This document shows, one piece after another, positions 13,267 to 24,410 of a DNA stretch of 64,000 bases (the stretch's first letter is position 1; every line of letters begins with the position of its first letter). Location: assembly GCF_028372415.1 (NCBI RefSeq), contig NC_092872.1, positions 392,916,853 to 392,980,852 of the forward strand, written 5' to 3'. The position numbers and the translations under genes were made by a program. This DNA comes from Notamacropus eugenii. Taxonomy: Eukaryota; Chordata; Mammalia; Diprotodontia; Macropodidae. The notes under the pieces are model-generated. The model saw only the letters and a list, made by a program, of their open reading frames with translations. It was not told the DNA's origin and ran no database searches.

Positions 13267-14435
13267 TTTCCCAGTCAGTTACTTGACTTCTGATTTTCCT
13301 CTCCACAACCACCTCATCTCCACTTCCACCAAGCCAGCATTGGGGGCTGAGATTCAATCCCCCAGGGGCTTTAGGTGGGGGCAGGGCTGCTATTCAGTGT
13401 GAGATTAAGATCAGCTGCTCAGGTGGGGACAGGGCCACCACATAGGGTCTCAGTTCCCTCAGTGGCTTTAAGATGAGACCTTCAACAATGGATGTGGGCT
13501 GCTGCCTTCCTTGGAAGCCCCTGTAATCTGCTGTCTCCACTGCTGCCACCTGAGGAGGCCTGAGTTATGGGGACACCTTGCTCTCTTCTAGGCCAGCCAA
13601 AAACACCCTCTCACTGACCTTTACTGCCTGTGGTTTGAGAGATCTGCACTGCTGGAGATTCTGTCCCTGAAATGTGATTGGATCTGCTCCTCTCCATACA
13701 GCATGGCCAAGGCTGGGCTGGGCTCTGCTACAGGTCTGGTGTGACAGACCTTTCCTGATCACCCTGGGCTAGAAATCTCCTCCACTCTGTTGTTCTGTGG
13801 CTTCTGCTGCTCTAGAATTTGTTAAGAGTCCTTCTTTACAGGTGTTTTATGGGCTGTGGGGGAAGAGCTAGTGTATGTGTGTCTTTCTACTCTGCCATCT
13901 TGGCTCCACCCCCTCATCATTTCTTATAGCATGATAGTATTCCATTACATTCATATACCACTTGTTCAGCCATTCCCCAACTGATGGATATTCTGTCAAT
14001 TTCCAATTCTTTGCTACCACAAAAACAGCTACTGTAAATACTTTTATACATGAGTCCTTTTCCCATTTGTATGATCTCTATGGGATACAGATCTAGAAGG
14101 AGTATTGCTAGGTCAAAAGGTATGCACATTCTGATAACCCTTTGGGCATAGTTCCAAATTGTTTTCAAGCATGGTTTGATCAGTTCAAAACTTCACTAAC
14201 AATGCATTAGTGTCCCAATTTTCCCACATATTCTTCAGCTTTTATCATTTTCCTGTTTTGTCATGTGAGTCAATCTGAGAGGTGTATTTTGATATCTCAG
14301 AATTGTTTTGATTTGAATTTCTCTAATAGATTTAGAACATTTTTATATGACTATAAATAGCTTTAATTTCTTCATCTGAGAACTGTATGTTCATATCCTT
14401 TGACCATTTTGGAAGTAATTTAAAAAAATAAAATC

Positions 14436-15478
14436 AGGGAAACTACATTTTGCTAAATAGCATCATAGACAATGAAAAATTATTAAAGCACTTCACAACA
14501 AGCTTTTCTGACAAAGGTCTGATTTCTCAAATATATTTTGAACTGAGTCAAATTTTTAAAAATGAGAGCTATTCTCCAATTGATAGGTGGTTAAACAATA
14601 CGAATAGACACCTTGCAAAAGAAGAAATCCAAGTTATCTATAGTCATATGAAAACATATTCTCAATCACTACTGATTAGGTCAAGATAAATTAAAATAAC
14701 TCCATGGTATCACCTCAAACCTTTCAGAAATAACATATACTGGAAAGGGTGAGGTTCATTATTGAATTTTTGGTGAAGTAGTGACCTGGTCCACTTCTGG
14801 AGAAGAGTCTGGACTTATGCCAAAAGGGCTATAAAACTATTAATACTCTTTTATGGAGCAACACCACTGCTAGTTCTGTACTCTCAAGAGAACAAAGGAA
14901 AAGGAAGAAGATTTATATGTACAAAAATATTTATAGCAGACCTTATTGTGGTAACAATGAACTGGAAATTGAAGTGATGCTCATCAATTGGAGAATGGTT
15001 GTACAAGTTGTGGCATATGATTGTGAAGGAGCATTACTGTCTTACAAGAGATGACAAGGTGCTGATTTCAGAAAAAAAAATCATAACAGATCATACATGA
15101 ACTGTTACAAAGTGAAGGGATAACCAGAAGATTTTTGTGCATAGTAACAATACTGTTGTAATTATGATCAATGTAAAAGACTTGGTTCCTCTGACTAATA
15201 CAGTGATCCCAGACAATTCTAAAGAATGAGAGTTTTCCACTCTCAGAGAGACAACTGATGAACTCTGAATACCAACTGAAGTATTATTTTCTCACTTTTT
15301 TTGCTTTCTTTTGTGATATGGGTAATATGAAAATAAATTTTCAGGTTTCCACATGCAAAACTTATATCATATTGTTTACTGTCTCAGTAGGCTGGGACAG
15401 ATTGGGAGGAAGAGAATCTAGAACTCAACATTTAAAAAGAAAAGATAGTTTTAAATAAATAAATAAATAAGAATAAAA
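14436..15478 (+). mobile_element. L1 plus-strand fragment, internally deleted
   Basis: It begins with about 50 bp of ORF2 endonuclease ('ttgctaaatagcatcatag', compare LLKGIIDNE). It then jumps to the ORF2 C-terminal region near 14486 (FSDKGLISQIYFELSQIF, NRHLAKEEIQVIYSHMK). It continues through the L1 3' UTR to an (AAAT)n tail at about 15455-15470. Most of ORF2, about 2.7 kb, is absent. Confidence 0.8.
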
Positions 15479-15479
15479 G

Positions 15480-16400
15480 CCATGAGAAGTTACCAAAGAG
15501 AACTACATATGTGTTTCAAATGAATTGACTTTTCTGGTGTCTGGAATAAAGGAGTAAACCAACATCAAATTAAATCATTTTCATTATTGGAGATGATAGA
15601 GAAAGGATAATTGCAATATTTCATTAAATGATTGTGGTGTTCTATCAATACAATTGGTTGTGCTGATCATTTGGTATCTCTATGGGCTCTTATCTATCCC
15701 TCCCAACCTTTTTCAGTGAGCATTGTTGGAAATCTTGTGGTAATAGAGACATATGACTTTTAAATTAGATGCTAAATGTCAGATTTAGGAACACTTCTAG
15801 GGCAAATTCTTCAAAAGCTGAATGCTTATGACTAATTCTATGTATTTCAAATAATATAGAAAATTTTCATGAGTCCCTCTTGAAACTCAGTGTTCTTTGT
15901 GAAATAATGATACTGGACTAGATCATTTCAAAGGACCTTTTCTACTCTAAATCATATCATTTCATTATTCTATGCTCACCTGAAGTGGTCTTTGACATAA
16001 ATGGAATTAAATTTCTGCATGTGCAGCTTTTATGTAGCAGCTATAGACTAGGAGTCATTGTATATTTCCTACACCTGCATAAATCACTCTGACCCTTGAA
16101 TGATGGCTATTACTTGAGAATATATAATTTAGGGGGAAACTCAACTAGTGCTGGACTAAATTTCAAGCCCTTTCCTTTTCTTTTCCATCATAAGTGAAAC
16201 CTTGCCTAGAAGTCTTGCTTTAATCACATACTTTTTTGAGGAGATGAGGTGAGAGTGGGGAGTCAGAATATCTTACCTTTTGCAAAAATTTCAAAGTTTA
16301 TCATTTGTATAAGAGAAAGTCCTATGACTGGATATTTCCTCTTTTACTTTCAAAAATCACCAGAATGAGGGTATTACATGAATGGATCTCTGAATATTTA
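15480..16400. other. Mostly unassigned; SINE tail remnant inside
   Basis: No gene is recognised. At about 15880-15970 lies a degraded SINE 3' part ('tactggactagatcatttca' with 'aggaccttttctactctaaa'), typical of the MIR/Mar CORE-SINE end. Confidence 0.5.
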
Positions 16401-16404
16401 GGAC

Positions 16405-16655
16405 TTCCTGGATGCTACAAGGGAAACACAGAGGTGCCTGGAGTCAAGAAGATCTGAGTCTAAATCTGGCCTCAGATACTTACTAGCTGTATGACCCTGA
16501 GAGTGTCATTTAATCCTATTTGCCTTAGTTGACTCACCTATAAAAAGAACTAAAGAAGGAAATGGCAAACCATTCCAGTATCTTTACCCAGAAAACCTCA
16601 TGGACTAGAGTGAGACATGAAAAAATAACAATAACGACAACAAAAGATACTACTA
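16405..16655 (+). mobile_element. Marsupial SINE
   Basis: The copy is well preserved: 'gcctggagtcaagaagatct', 'ggcctcagatacttactagc' and 'gtatgaccctgagagtgtc', then 'gaaggaaatggcaaacca' and 'ttccagtatctttaccca', with an ACA-rich tail near 16625-16650. It is the same family as the copy at 1190-1426. Confidence 0.85.
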
Positions 16656-17040
16656 ACCATTCTAATTCTCTTTCATAAGTTCTGACAAGCAAATCAGCCC
16701 TGAATGTGATCTATTTTAACAGATCTGTGTACTTAGGATAAAGTAAAAAAAGTGTGTGTGTATGTGTGTGTGAGTGTGTGTGTGTGTTTTATATACGTTC
16801 TACCCATGCATTCCTATTAAATACATTTTCACCTTAGTCATGTTGTATAGAAGAATCAAAATGAATGGGAGAAATTATATAACAAACCAAAACATAAAAA
16901 AGAGAAAATGATTTACTACGTTCTGTGACTGAATTCCATAGTTCTTTCTCCAGATGTGGAAGGTATTTTGCCTTGAAAGACCCTGGGGAATTTTTTAAGT
17001 CCTTGCATTGCAATGAAGTTCTAAGTCTACCAGAAATAAT

Positions 17041-17042
<2 letters not shown>

Positions 17043-17074
<32 letters not shown>

Positions 17075-17135
17075 TCAGATAGTGTGTGTGTGTGCTTGTC
17101 TATATGTATGTACATATATATGTATATGGGTATGT
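17043..17135. repeat. (CA)n then (TG)n microsatellite
   Basis: A CA run (about 17043-17072) is followed by a short palindromic link (ACTATCAGATAGTGTG) and a GT-rich run. This CA-to-TG change of strand can fold into a hairpin and marks the left edge of the composite insert. Confidence 0.85.
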
Positions 17136-17139
17136 GTGT

Positions 17140-17460
17140 GTGTATGTGTTCATCCTTCCTTACCAAAGAAGACCATGCCATTAGAGAAATAATGACATGA
17201 CTTGCACTTGACTTCGTTTTTTGAGTGATGGAGGGCTGTGCAGGTCACCAGCCTCACTTCTCCTCCAGAGCTACCTGAATCCAGTGATCAGATATTCATC
17301 AGGATGAATGGAAATAACCCAGGATGAAGCAGTTGGGGTTAAGCGACTTGCCCAAGGTCACACAGCTAGTGAGTGTCAAGTGTCTGAGGTGAAATTTGAA
17401 CTCAGGTCCTCCTGACTCCTGCACTGGTGCTCTATACACTGCACCACCTAGCTGCCCCCT
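17140..17460 (-). mobile_element. Long marsupial SINE (Mar-type)
   Basis: The minus strand begins GGGGGCAGCTAGGTGGTGCA at 17460, a tRNA-like head typical of marsupial SINEs, and continues 'gtcaggaggacctgagttca' and 'ctagctgtgtgaccttgg'. Its 3' body is the one seen in plus orientation as 'gaagaagaccatgccatt' and 'gtgatggagggctgtgcagg'. It is among the best-preserved SINEs in the window. Confidence 0.85.
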
Positions 17461-17468
17461 TGGGTATG

Positions 17469-17478
17469 TACGTGTGTG

Positions 17479-17513
<35 letters not shown>

Positions 17514-17552
17514 GCGTGTGTGTGTGTGTGGGTGGGTGTGGGTGTGTGTGTG
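17469..17552. repeat. (TG)n microsatellite, interrupted
   Basis: TG repeats with TTTG, CG and GGTGG interruptions between the SINE head and the HAL1-like piece. Short reading frames on both strands here are artefacts of the repeat. Confidence 0.9.
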
Positions 17553-17929
17553 TACAGATGGAGGGAAAGAGAAAGAGAGAGAGAGGGCAGAGGGTGCGCT
17601 GAATATGAAGAGATAACATCTAAAAAAGACAATTAAGGGTTAAGAGAAATGTACTAGGAGAAAGGGAAAGGAAGAGGTAGAATTTAGTAAATCATCTCAC
17701 ATAAAAGAGACAAGAAAAAGCTTCTACAATGTAGGGGAAGAAGACAAAGGAGAGAGGGAATAAGTAAGCCTTCCTTTCATTGATTTTGGTTTCAGGTAGG
17801 AATAACACACACACACACTCAGTTGGGTATGGAAGTTCATCTTACCCTACAGGAAAGCAGGGGGGAAGGGGATAAGAAAGAAGGGCACAATAGAAAGGAT
17901 GGCAGATTGAGGTAAGAAGTCATCAGAAG
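17553..17929 (+). mobile_element. HAL1/L1 purine-rich inter-ORF piece
   Basis: The plus strand aligns by eye with the 3' region of HAL1 copy C: 'gagggtgcgctgaatatgaa', 'taaatcatctcac', 'gacaagaaaaagcttct' and 'caggaaagcaggggggaa'. It lacks both ORF1 and the 3' tail and lies in the opposite orientation to the surrounding L1. It may be a rearranged part of a HAL1 or the inter-ORF region of an L1. Confidence 0.65.
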
Positions 17930-18724
17930 TGGTTGTTGCTGTGTACAAAGTTCTCCTGATTCTGCTCCTTTTGCTCAGCATCATATCATATAAGTCTTTC
18001 CAGGCCTCTCTGAAGTCTTCCTGTTCATTTCTTATAGCACAATAGTGTTCCATTACATTCATATACCACAATTTATTCAGTCATTCCCCATTTGATGGGC
18101 ATCCCCCTGATTTCAAGTTTTGGGCCACCACAAAGAGTGTTGCTATAAATATTTTTCTACATGTGGGACCCTTTCCCATTTTTATGATCTCTTCGGGATA
18201 CAGTCCTAGAAGTGGTATTTCTGGGTCAAAGGGCATGCACATTTTTGTAGCCCTTTGGACATAGTTCCAAATTGCTCTCCAGAATGGTTGGATCAGCTCA
18301 CAGCTCCACCAACAATGAATTAGTGTTGCAATTCTCCCACATCTTCTCCAACATTTATCATTTTCCTGTTTTCTCATGTTAGCCAATCTGATAGGTGTAA
18401 TGTGATATCTCAGAGTTGTTTTGATTCACATCTCTCTAATCAATAGTGATTTAGAGCATTTTTTCATATGACCATAGCTATCTTTAATTTCTTCCTCTGA
18501 AAACTGCCTGTTCATATCCTTTGACCATTTATCAACTGGGGAATGACTTGTATTCTTGTACATTCCACTCAGGTCTCTATATATTTTAAAAATGAGGCCT
18601 TTATCACAGACACTAGTTGCAAAAATTCTTTCCCAGTTTTCTTCTTCGCTTTTAATCTTGATTGCTTTGGATTTGGCTCATGTTACATTTTTGGTAACTG
18701 TATTTTCTTATTTCTTTCAAGATG

Positions 18725-18925
18725 GGGGCAACATTCAGGAAAAAGAATACTAGATTTGTAGTCAGAAGACTTTCATTTAAATCCCAGCTCTGAAATTTAT
18801 TATTTGTGTCACTTTGGGGAAGTTTTTCAATATCCTTAGTTTCCTCAGTTATAATATGAGAGAATTTGGATAATTGATTTATAAGCTCCTTTTCAACTCT
18901 GAATCAATGATCATACAATTCTGGG
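18725..18925 (+). mobile_element. CORE-type SINE
   Basis: Motifs in order are 'gattgtagtcagaagac'-like, 'aaatcccagctctgaaattt', 'cttagtttcctcagtt' and 'ctccttttcaactctgaatc', ending in a 'tgatcata' box. These match the MIR/Mar-type CORE SINE. It is diverged. Confidence 0.7.
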
Positions 18926-19670
18926 AGACAACATGCAATCTGAATCACACTATTTTGGTATTATAGAATATTTAAAGCAGAAGAAAAAAGATTATAGCAT
19001 GTTTGATGTAAGTCTCTTTTGTACTGAACATTTTAGCAAATCAATCAGAATGAGGAGGAATAAAAGAATTCTGATTGATGTTGGTGGAGGAAATATTCAT
19101 ACTTATGATAACACATATCTTTTAGTACTTTTTCATCAAAATATCAGGTACAATCCTTCCTCTCCCTACCAACTTCTCACCAACATGACCATCAATTAAG
19201 AAATGCCATTTGTAGAAGTTATCTCCCATAAAAACTTGTTGGGTAACCATAATTCTTGGAAATTTTTTATATAAAGAGCCTGAAGGTCAATGTATTCCAA
19301 TAATATTCTGACTTTAAATTCATATAGGAAGATGGCAGAACTGGTCAAAGGAGTGAAAGACTTTAGAGAAAACTCTAAAATCATAAAAAGATCCTGGAGA
19401 ATGAAAGTATAGCCATACAACCAGGAACCCAATATCCTCCTGAGTCCATCATTACTCATTTCTGGATATTACTTGGAGATAAGTGTAGCTATAACTGACT
19501 TTTAGTTGGTCGTGTTCCCTCAGAAATCCCCAAGCCATTCTACACATTTTCTTTATGAAGAAATTCCATTTTATTCTTTTGATAAAAACAGATATTCAAG
19601 CTGAATAATGGAGGTAGGTGACTGTTTTGAGAACCGTAAAGTTTTCCTTACACCTTAGACCAGGTTTGTT

Positions 19671-19715
<45 letters not shown>

Positions 19716-19900
19716 ATCTGGGCTTTAGAAAGAGTGCTATTAACCAAACAAAAATAATATTTTGTGCAATCCTGAAAACTGAAAAGCAGGAATGATGTTT
19801 TACAGTATCATATTTAATGGGAATCATGAATAGGCTTCTAGAAAAGCATGAAGATTGAAAAGAATTCAGTAACTACTTTGGCACTGAGGTATATTCAGAC
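18926..19900. other. Unassigned stretch with (CA)n at 19673-19711
   Basis: No gene or repeat family is recognised apart from about 19 CA units at 19673-19711. The two frames of 87-88 codons (18933-19199 plus, 19459-19196 minus) overlap a noncoding-looking, AT-rich sequence and show no domain. Confidence 0.5.
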
Positions 19901-19904
19901 ATAC

Positions 19905-20075
19905 TGGCAATAAGAAAAAGGATCTTAGTACAAATATGACTCTTACTCCTTGTACCTATGTGACCTTAGGCCAGCAATGTAATCTCAAGCTCCAATTTCC
20001 TTCGCTGTGAAGTGAGAAGTTGAAGTAGCAGATCTCTAAAACCCTTTTCAGTTCTCAATCTACAATCAAATGATC
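19905..20075 (+). mobile_element. CORE-type SINE, diverged
   Basis: 'gtacctatgtgaccttaggc', 'caatttccttcgctgtgaa' and 'aacccttttcagttctcaat' followed by 'caatcaaatgatctca' follow the MIR/Mar SINE order. Confidence 0.65.
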
Positions 20076-20079
20076 TCAG

Positions 20080-20305
20080 CCTTCAGCATTCTGGTCACTT
20101 TTCTCTGGATTCTCCCCAGTTCATCAATTTTCTTTCTAAAATGTGATGGTCAAGAATGAACAGTATAGTACAGGTGTCATTCACTAGGTCAGAATTTCAT
20201 GTACTCACCATCTCTTGAAATCTGGATACCTTTTTTCTCTCTCAATGCAGTATAACTTCCAGCAGTAAATAGTTTCATACCATATCATTCTCCTTTAGGA
20301 AAACA
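20080..20305 (-). mobile_element. CR1/L3 LINE fragment
   Basis: On the minus strand the translation around 20160-20090 resembles the C-terminal end of CR1-type ORF2, the 'xLxRIQRKVTRM' region (compare ERVQRRATRM of CR1). CR1/L3 elements have been dead in mammals for a very long time, which agrees with the heavy divergence. Confidence 0.6.
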
Positions 20306-21189
20306 TGTGTATTCTTCAGACAAATTTGCCTATCAAAAGTCATCAGATACTGGAATAGTATTATTTTCTAAACTTTTGTTATAACATTTTCCCATGAAAC
20401 ATCGTATATAGCCTGAAGTAAGCATTTTCTAAGAAAACTCAGCAGGTGTAACAATCTAGATTAAATGTACAAAAAATACTCAGAAGACCTCTATCTTCAA
20501 AAGTATGTGGGAAGACGCAAGTGGTACCTATAGACAAGGGTTTATTTCCCTGTCTTTAGCATATGTGTGGTAAAGTCTACACTGTCAGAAAATAGCACCC
20601 TATAGGCATCTGTTTTTCCTGAGGAAAAATACATAAGCCTTGGCAAGATTAAATCTAATTATCATTATTTCCATATCTAGAGCAGGTCCTTTTCATAAAT
20701 AATTATGTCTTAGTGAAAAACTGATAGGTTTTAAGCACTAGCCCTATCATTCATTATAATGAGTGGGATAATAAGCCATAAGCCAAACTTTTACATGTTC
20801 ATTAGCTACAGAAGGCTAATTAGGATTTTAACCAGAAATGCCACTAAGCATAACATTCATTGAGACAATTAAAACTCTGTGGTCATTGAAATGGAGAAAC
20901 AACCATTGTCTTACCAAATGGTCTCCATCTCTGGAATCATTCCAAAACCACTGATAAATTATACTGACTAATTTCCATCCCATTAAGGAAAATAAGAGAG
21001 TTTGCTGTATTTCACTAGTTGAATCACTAGCAAGATGGACCTTTAAGCCAGTAATCTGATGCATTGGTTTCAATGCCATTGGATCAATGAAACTGTAGGA
21101 TTTAAGAACAGACTTTTGATTCTTAAAGATGCTCACATTCAGACAGTATGGAAACAGAATGTGAGACTGCAAAGAGAGTAGCAATATCA
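20306..21189. other. Unassigned stretch
   Basis: AT-rich with no recognised repeat. A 120-codon minus-strand frame (21190-20828) has no recognised domain, no Kozak-like context of note and no splice or repeat support, so it is not called as a gene. Confidence 0.5.
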
Positions 21190-21345
21190 CTAAACTCAGG
21201 TCACCCGGGTTTTAGTTATGGGTATACCACTTTAACTCAACTTTATTTAACTCAACTCAGCAGTTTCTACCACTGTAAAATGAAGGTGCTGAAAAAGATC
21301 TCCAAAGACTTATCCAGCTCTGAGATTCTATGATTGTTCACATTG
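21190..21345 (+). mobile_element. CORE-type SINE, partial
   Basis: 'actcaggtcacccgggttt', 'gcagtttctaccactgtaaa' and 'ttatccagctctgagattct' with a final 'atgatt' follow the SINE order. The first part is shortened. Confidence 0.6.
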
Positions 21346-23045
21346 GAAAAGATTAAAGGTGCTATAAAAATATGTGATGACTTTAGAAGTAAGAAAGTAA
21401 AAGCAATAAATCAGGAGATAGGGAGGAAGAATATTATGAGTATAAATAATGAAATATTTATGCTATGAAAATATATTTGGAAACTGAATAGGATAATATA
21501 AATCTTCTTATCTGCAAAAAAACATAATTATATAGCATATGTATTAAACAACACTTGGACACTGAGAAAATTAATCATCACCATGTGTCCAAAATTCATC
21601 TCATAGGGACAATTGTTTAATGATTTGATATGATTTGATTTGAAATTATGTTAGGAAGTAGACCCAGATATAATCATTGAAGAGGGATGAAAAATAACAA
21701 TACAAGATTAACCTTCCACAGAAAATGAGTCAATTCTGTAAAAAAAAACAAAAACAAAAACACAACTTTCCTCAGATACAGTAAGGGCTATGCTTACTTT
21801 GTCAAATCTGAAGCAGTCATTCTTGACATCCAAATCTTACACAATGATCTTTTTCTTTTTTTTTTTGCTTTTGTTCTTTCAACACCATTTAAGCTGCAAC
21901 ACAGATGCTCTTTCAGACAAGCTAAAGGTCTTGTTCCCAGTCTGTCTTGAATGTTTCTATGTTCCAGCCGCTTTGCCTTTACATATGTTTTCCTTCCCAC
22001 AAGTACTGTCTTTGCTCTGACTTTATGTAAACATATGTTTCTTCCTTAAAATTCAATTCCAAAGTAAGCTTTAAAAAATCCCTAATGTGTTATGTTCTTT
22101 CATGGTCTTTAAGTAAGAGTTGGACCATGTACCTCTGAGTTCTTCTCCAATGCTAAGATCATTTTGTTTTCTGACCATAGGATCATAACGTTTAGCAGTG
22201 AAAGTATCTTTTAAAGATTTACTTAGTCAGAAGATCACAAAATTGTGCTGATTTGATCCACTTCAAATGTATGTTATCTAATGTCAATCAGAGTCTCACT
22301 ACAGAAAGATAACATTTGAAACCCCTTGATTAGTTATTTTACTTTCCATAATCACTGTTACAAATATTTCCTTCTCTGTTCCAGTTTATTGCTATAAAAT
22401 ATCCTTTAAATCTTCTTGGCTGACATCCTCCCCTCATATTTCCTTGAAAGAAAAATGAGGAGCTCTACCTTATCCATTAGTTCTCATCTCACATCATTCA
22501 AACATTTTCTTTTTTATCTTTTCTTTCACTTTTATTTCAGACAGAGTTAGCACTTCTCCTTGTCAAAGGCAATCAGTCTTCGGGAACCTTTAATTTCATA
22601 CTCTCCCACTTTCTCCAGCAGATTGGCCCTACTACTATCTTCATTTTTTCTTATCTTCAGTCTTACCCTGTCTACTGACTTTTCCTTGTTGCCATCCAAC
22701 ACATACACACACAGAGAGAAAGAGAGAGAGAGAGACCACATAAAACAAAAAATAATTCTCTTACTTGGAATGACACTCCCACCTCTATCTCTCTTCTTCT
22801 TACATAAATTTCTTTTTTGTTGTTGAAGATAATGCTTTATTAAAATTTCTGGCTTCTGAGACAACATAAATGTTTAAGGAAAGGTAAATAATGGTAAACA
22901 AATTTATAAGAAATAGACTTTCCAGTATCCAGGGAAAATATTAACTCTAGTTCTCTCCTTGGAGAGGGAATCCAGGGAAATTAAGAGGAAAAGGGAATTG
23001 AGGAATTACCACCTTGGAGTGACAGAAAATTCATTATGAAGGCCT
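21346..23045. other. Unassigned stretch
   Basis: There is no recognised gene. Pyrimidine-rich parts at 21860-22080 and 22400-22690 may be very old L2 pieces but cannot be assigned securely. A degraded SINE tail may lie at 22115-22200. A short ACAC/AGAG tract is at 22702-22735. Confidence 0.45.
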
Positions 23046-23049
23046 TGTG

Positions 23050-23900
23050 CATCAACCTACCACATTTCTTTGCTCCTTCTGATGCCCCCTCCTCTTGTTG
23101 TCTGCTTCACTACACCTTGCATTGTGCTAGTTCTCTGGTCTGAAAACTTTTTCTTGGTTTCTCCAGTTACCTATCCCATAAAATTGATCTTCCTAAAGCA
23201 CAAACATGAACATGTCAAACCCCTGTCAGGAGCTAAGTATCTGAATAGAAAGCAAGTCTGGCTAGAGTCAGGAACAACCCAATTCCAATCAGGCTTCAGA
23301 TAACCACTAGCTTGGTAACCCTGGACAAGTCATCCAACCAGTCTGCCTTGGTTTCCTAAACTATAGAATGAGGACAATAACAATATTTATCTAACAGGGT
23401 TGTTTGTAAGGATCAAATGAGATACATGTGAAGTGCTTTACACAGTTACTAGAGCATAGTAGGCATTTAATAAATACATATTCTTTCCCTCCTTTTCAAT
23501 AAACTACAGCAGCTCCTTATTTCTTCTGAGATCAAATATAAAATTCTCTGCTTGACTTTCAAAGCCCATCTTAACCTGGAGCTTTTTACTTTTCTGTTCT
23601 TCTTATACCTCACTCCTCTCCATACTCTGTGATCTAGTGATACTGACTTCCTTACTATTCCTCACACAAGACATTATCTCCAACCTTGAGCATTCTCATT
23701 GACTATGGCCCTATGCATGAAATTCTCTCCTGCCTTACTTCCATCTTCTGACTGCCTTGGCCTCCTTGGAATTCTAGCTTAAGAAGCCTTTCTCCATCTC
23801 CCTTAATGCCAGTGCTTTCTCTCTGCTGATTATCTCCAATTTGTTCTTATCTCTGACATTTGACTGTTACATGCCATGAGGGTATGGTGGTCAAAGACTG
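23050..23900 (+). mobile_element. L2 LINE 3' region, split by a SINE
   Basis: The left part (23050-23230) contains 'gatcttcctaaagcacaaac' and 'atgaacatgtcaaacccctg'. The right part (23495-23900) contains 'gcagctccttatttcttctg', 'caaagcccatcttaacctgg', 'cacaagacattatctcc' and 'ttgattatctccaatttg'-like text. These are successive parts of the L2 3' region in sense orientation, separated by the SINE at 23231-23494. Confidence 0.75.
23231..23494 (+). mobile_element. CORE-SINE inserted in L2
   Basis: 'gctagagtcaggaacaaccc', 'ctggacaagtcatccaacca', 'ggtttcctaaactatagaat', 'gggttgtttgtaaggatcaa', 'agtgctttacacagttac' and 'catagtaggcatttaataaa' give a complete CORE-SINE with its L2/MIR-like end. It is younger than the L2 that it splits. 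Confidence 0.8.
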
Positions 23901-24410
23901 TAGGACTCTGATATTAGGCCTCAATTGTTTTGAATGAGGCTACTAGACTAGATGACCTTTAGGGCTCTTTCTAATACCTTTTGGCTCATAGGTCCATTTC
24001 AAATCTGACCATTTATGATTCAGGTTGCAAGTACTCTTGTAGCTATAATACTCTATAATTATTATAGGTCTCATTTTTAGCAATATAAAAAATTACATTT
24101 CTTTTACATGCTGCAAAATGTGAGAAATAGGCATATCTCAATAGATACCATCACTTGTACCCAATAATTTTAAAGATATGCATTATATTGAATATAGTAA
24201 AACAAAAGACAAAGAATTATCTTACTGATTAAGCAATGCATAGCGATGCTTAAATGTATTGAGATGAAGACACTACAGCAACATGTGTTGAGATATAGAA
24301 GACACAGGTTATTACTTTAGAATTGTTGATATTTTTGATGAGGACTAATGATAAAAAAGATTTCTCTATCATGTAATATCAGCATACAAATTAATTGTAG
24401 GAAGGTTGTT
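23901..24410. other. Unassigned stretch
   Basis: A weak SINE-tail-like piece ('gaggctactagactagatga' with 'ctctttctaatacc') lies at 23925-23990. Otherwise the stretch is AT-rich with no assignment. Confidence 0.45.

Larger units (their letters stand above)
10351..13912 (-). mobile_element. HAL1 copy B with internal LTR-like insert
   Basis: On the minus strand the element starts at 13912 with GGTGGAGCCAAGATGGCAGA and has the HAL1 5' UTR, an ORF1 remnant (about 13266-12289), a purine-rich 3' region and a T-rich (plus strand) tail at 10351-10385. About 0.9 kb of unrelated sequence (about 10400-11335) interrupts the 3' end. ORF1 runs straight into the purine-rich region with no ORF2, so it is a HAL1. 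A perfect 13-bp target duplication flanks the whole insertion, and this copy appears complete at its 5' end. Confidence 0.85.
9838..14435 (-). mobile_element. L1 3' end, split by HAL1 copy B
   Basis: Minus-strand L1 in two parts, 9838-10350 (3' UTR and tail) and 13913-14435 (ORF2 C-terminal region). Translated on the minus strand, the second part gives the L1 ORF2 C-terminus, with 'QRVIRMCIPFDLAILLLDLY' and 'LYPIEIIQMGKG' as in other L1s. The split is explained by a 13-bp perfect duplication, CTCATCATTTCTT, at 10338-10350 and 13913-13925. The element is 5' truncated or deleted at 14435, where a plus-strand L1 fragment begins. Confidence 0.85.
16790..18710 (-). mobile_element. L1 3' end, split by a composite insert
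   Basis: The 3' UTR part is 16790-17045 and the ORF2 C-terminal part is 17930-18710. On the minus strand the latter contains CKCWRRCGRIATLIHCWWSC-type residues (HCWWSCELIQPFWRAIWNYV) and PEIPLLGLYPEEIIKMGKG, diagnostic of L1 ORF2. Compared with other L1s here the two parts are contiguous in the element, so 17046-17929 is inserted material. It is 5' truncated at about 18710. Confidence 0.8.

Noticed and set aside
15455-15470. AAAT run as an independent microsatellite
   Set aside because: It is the tail of the plus-strand L1 ending at about 15478.
19640-19675. hAT-like end before the (CA)n at 19673
   Set aside because: Only about 15 bp resemble a terminal repeat; insufficient support.
20828-21190. 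120-codon minus-strand frame
   Set aside because: No recognisable domain, low-complexity-free but AT-rich, with no repeat or splice support; within chance expectation for 64 kb.
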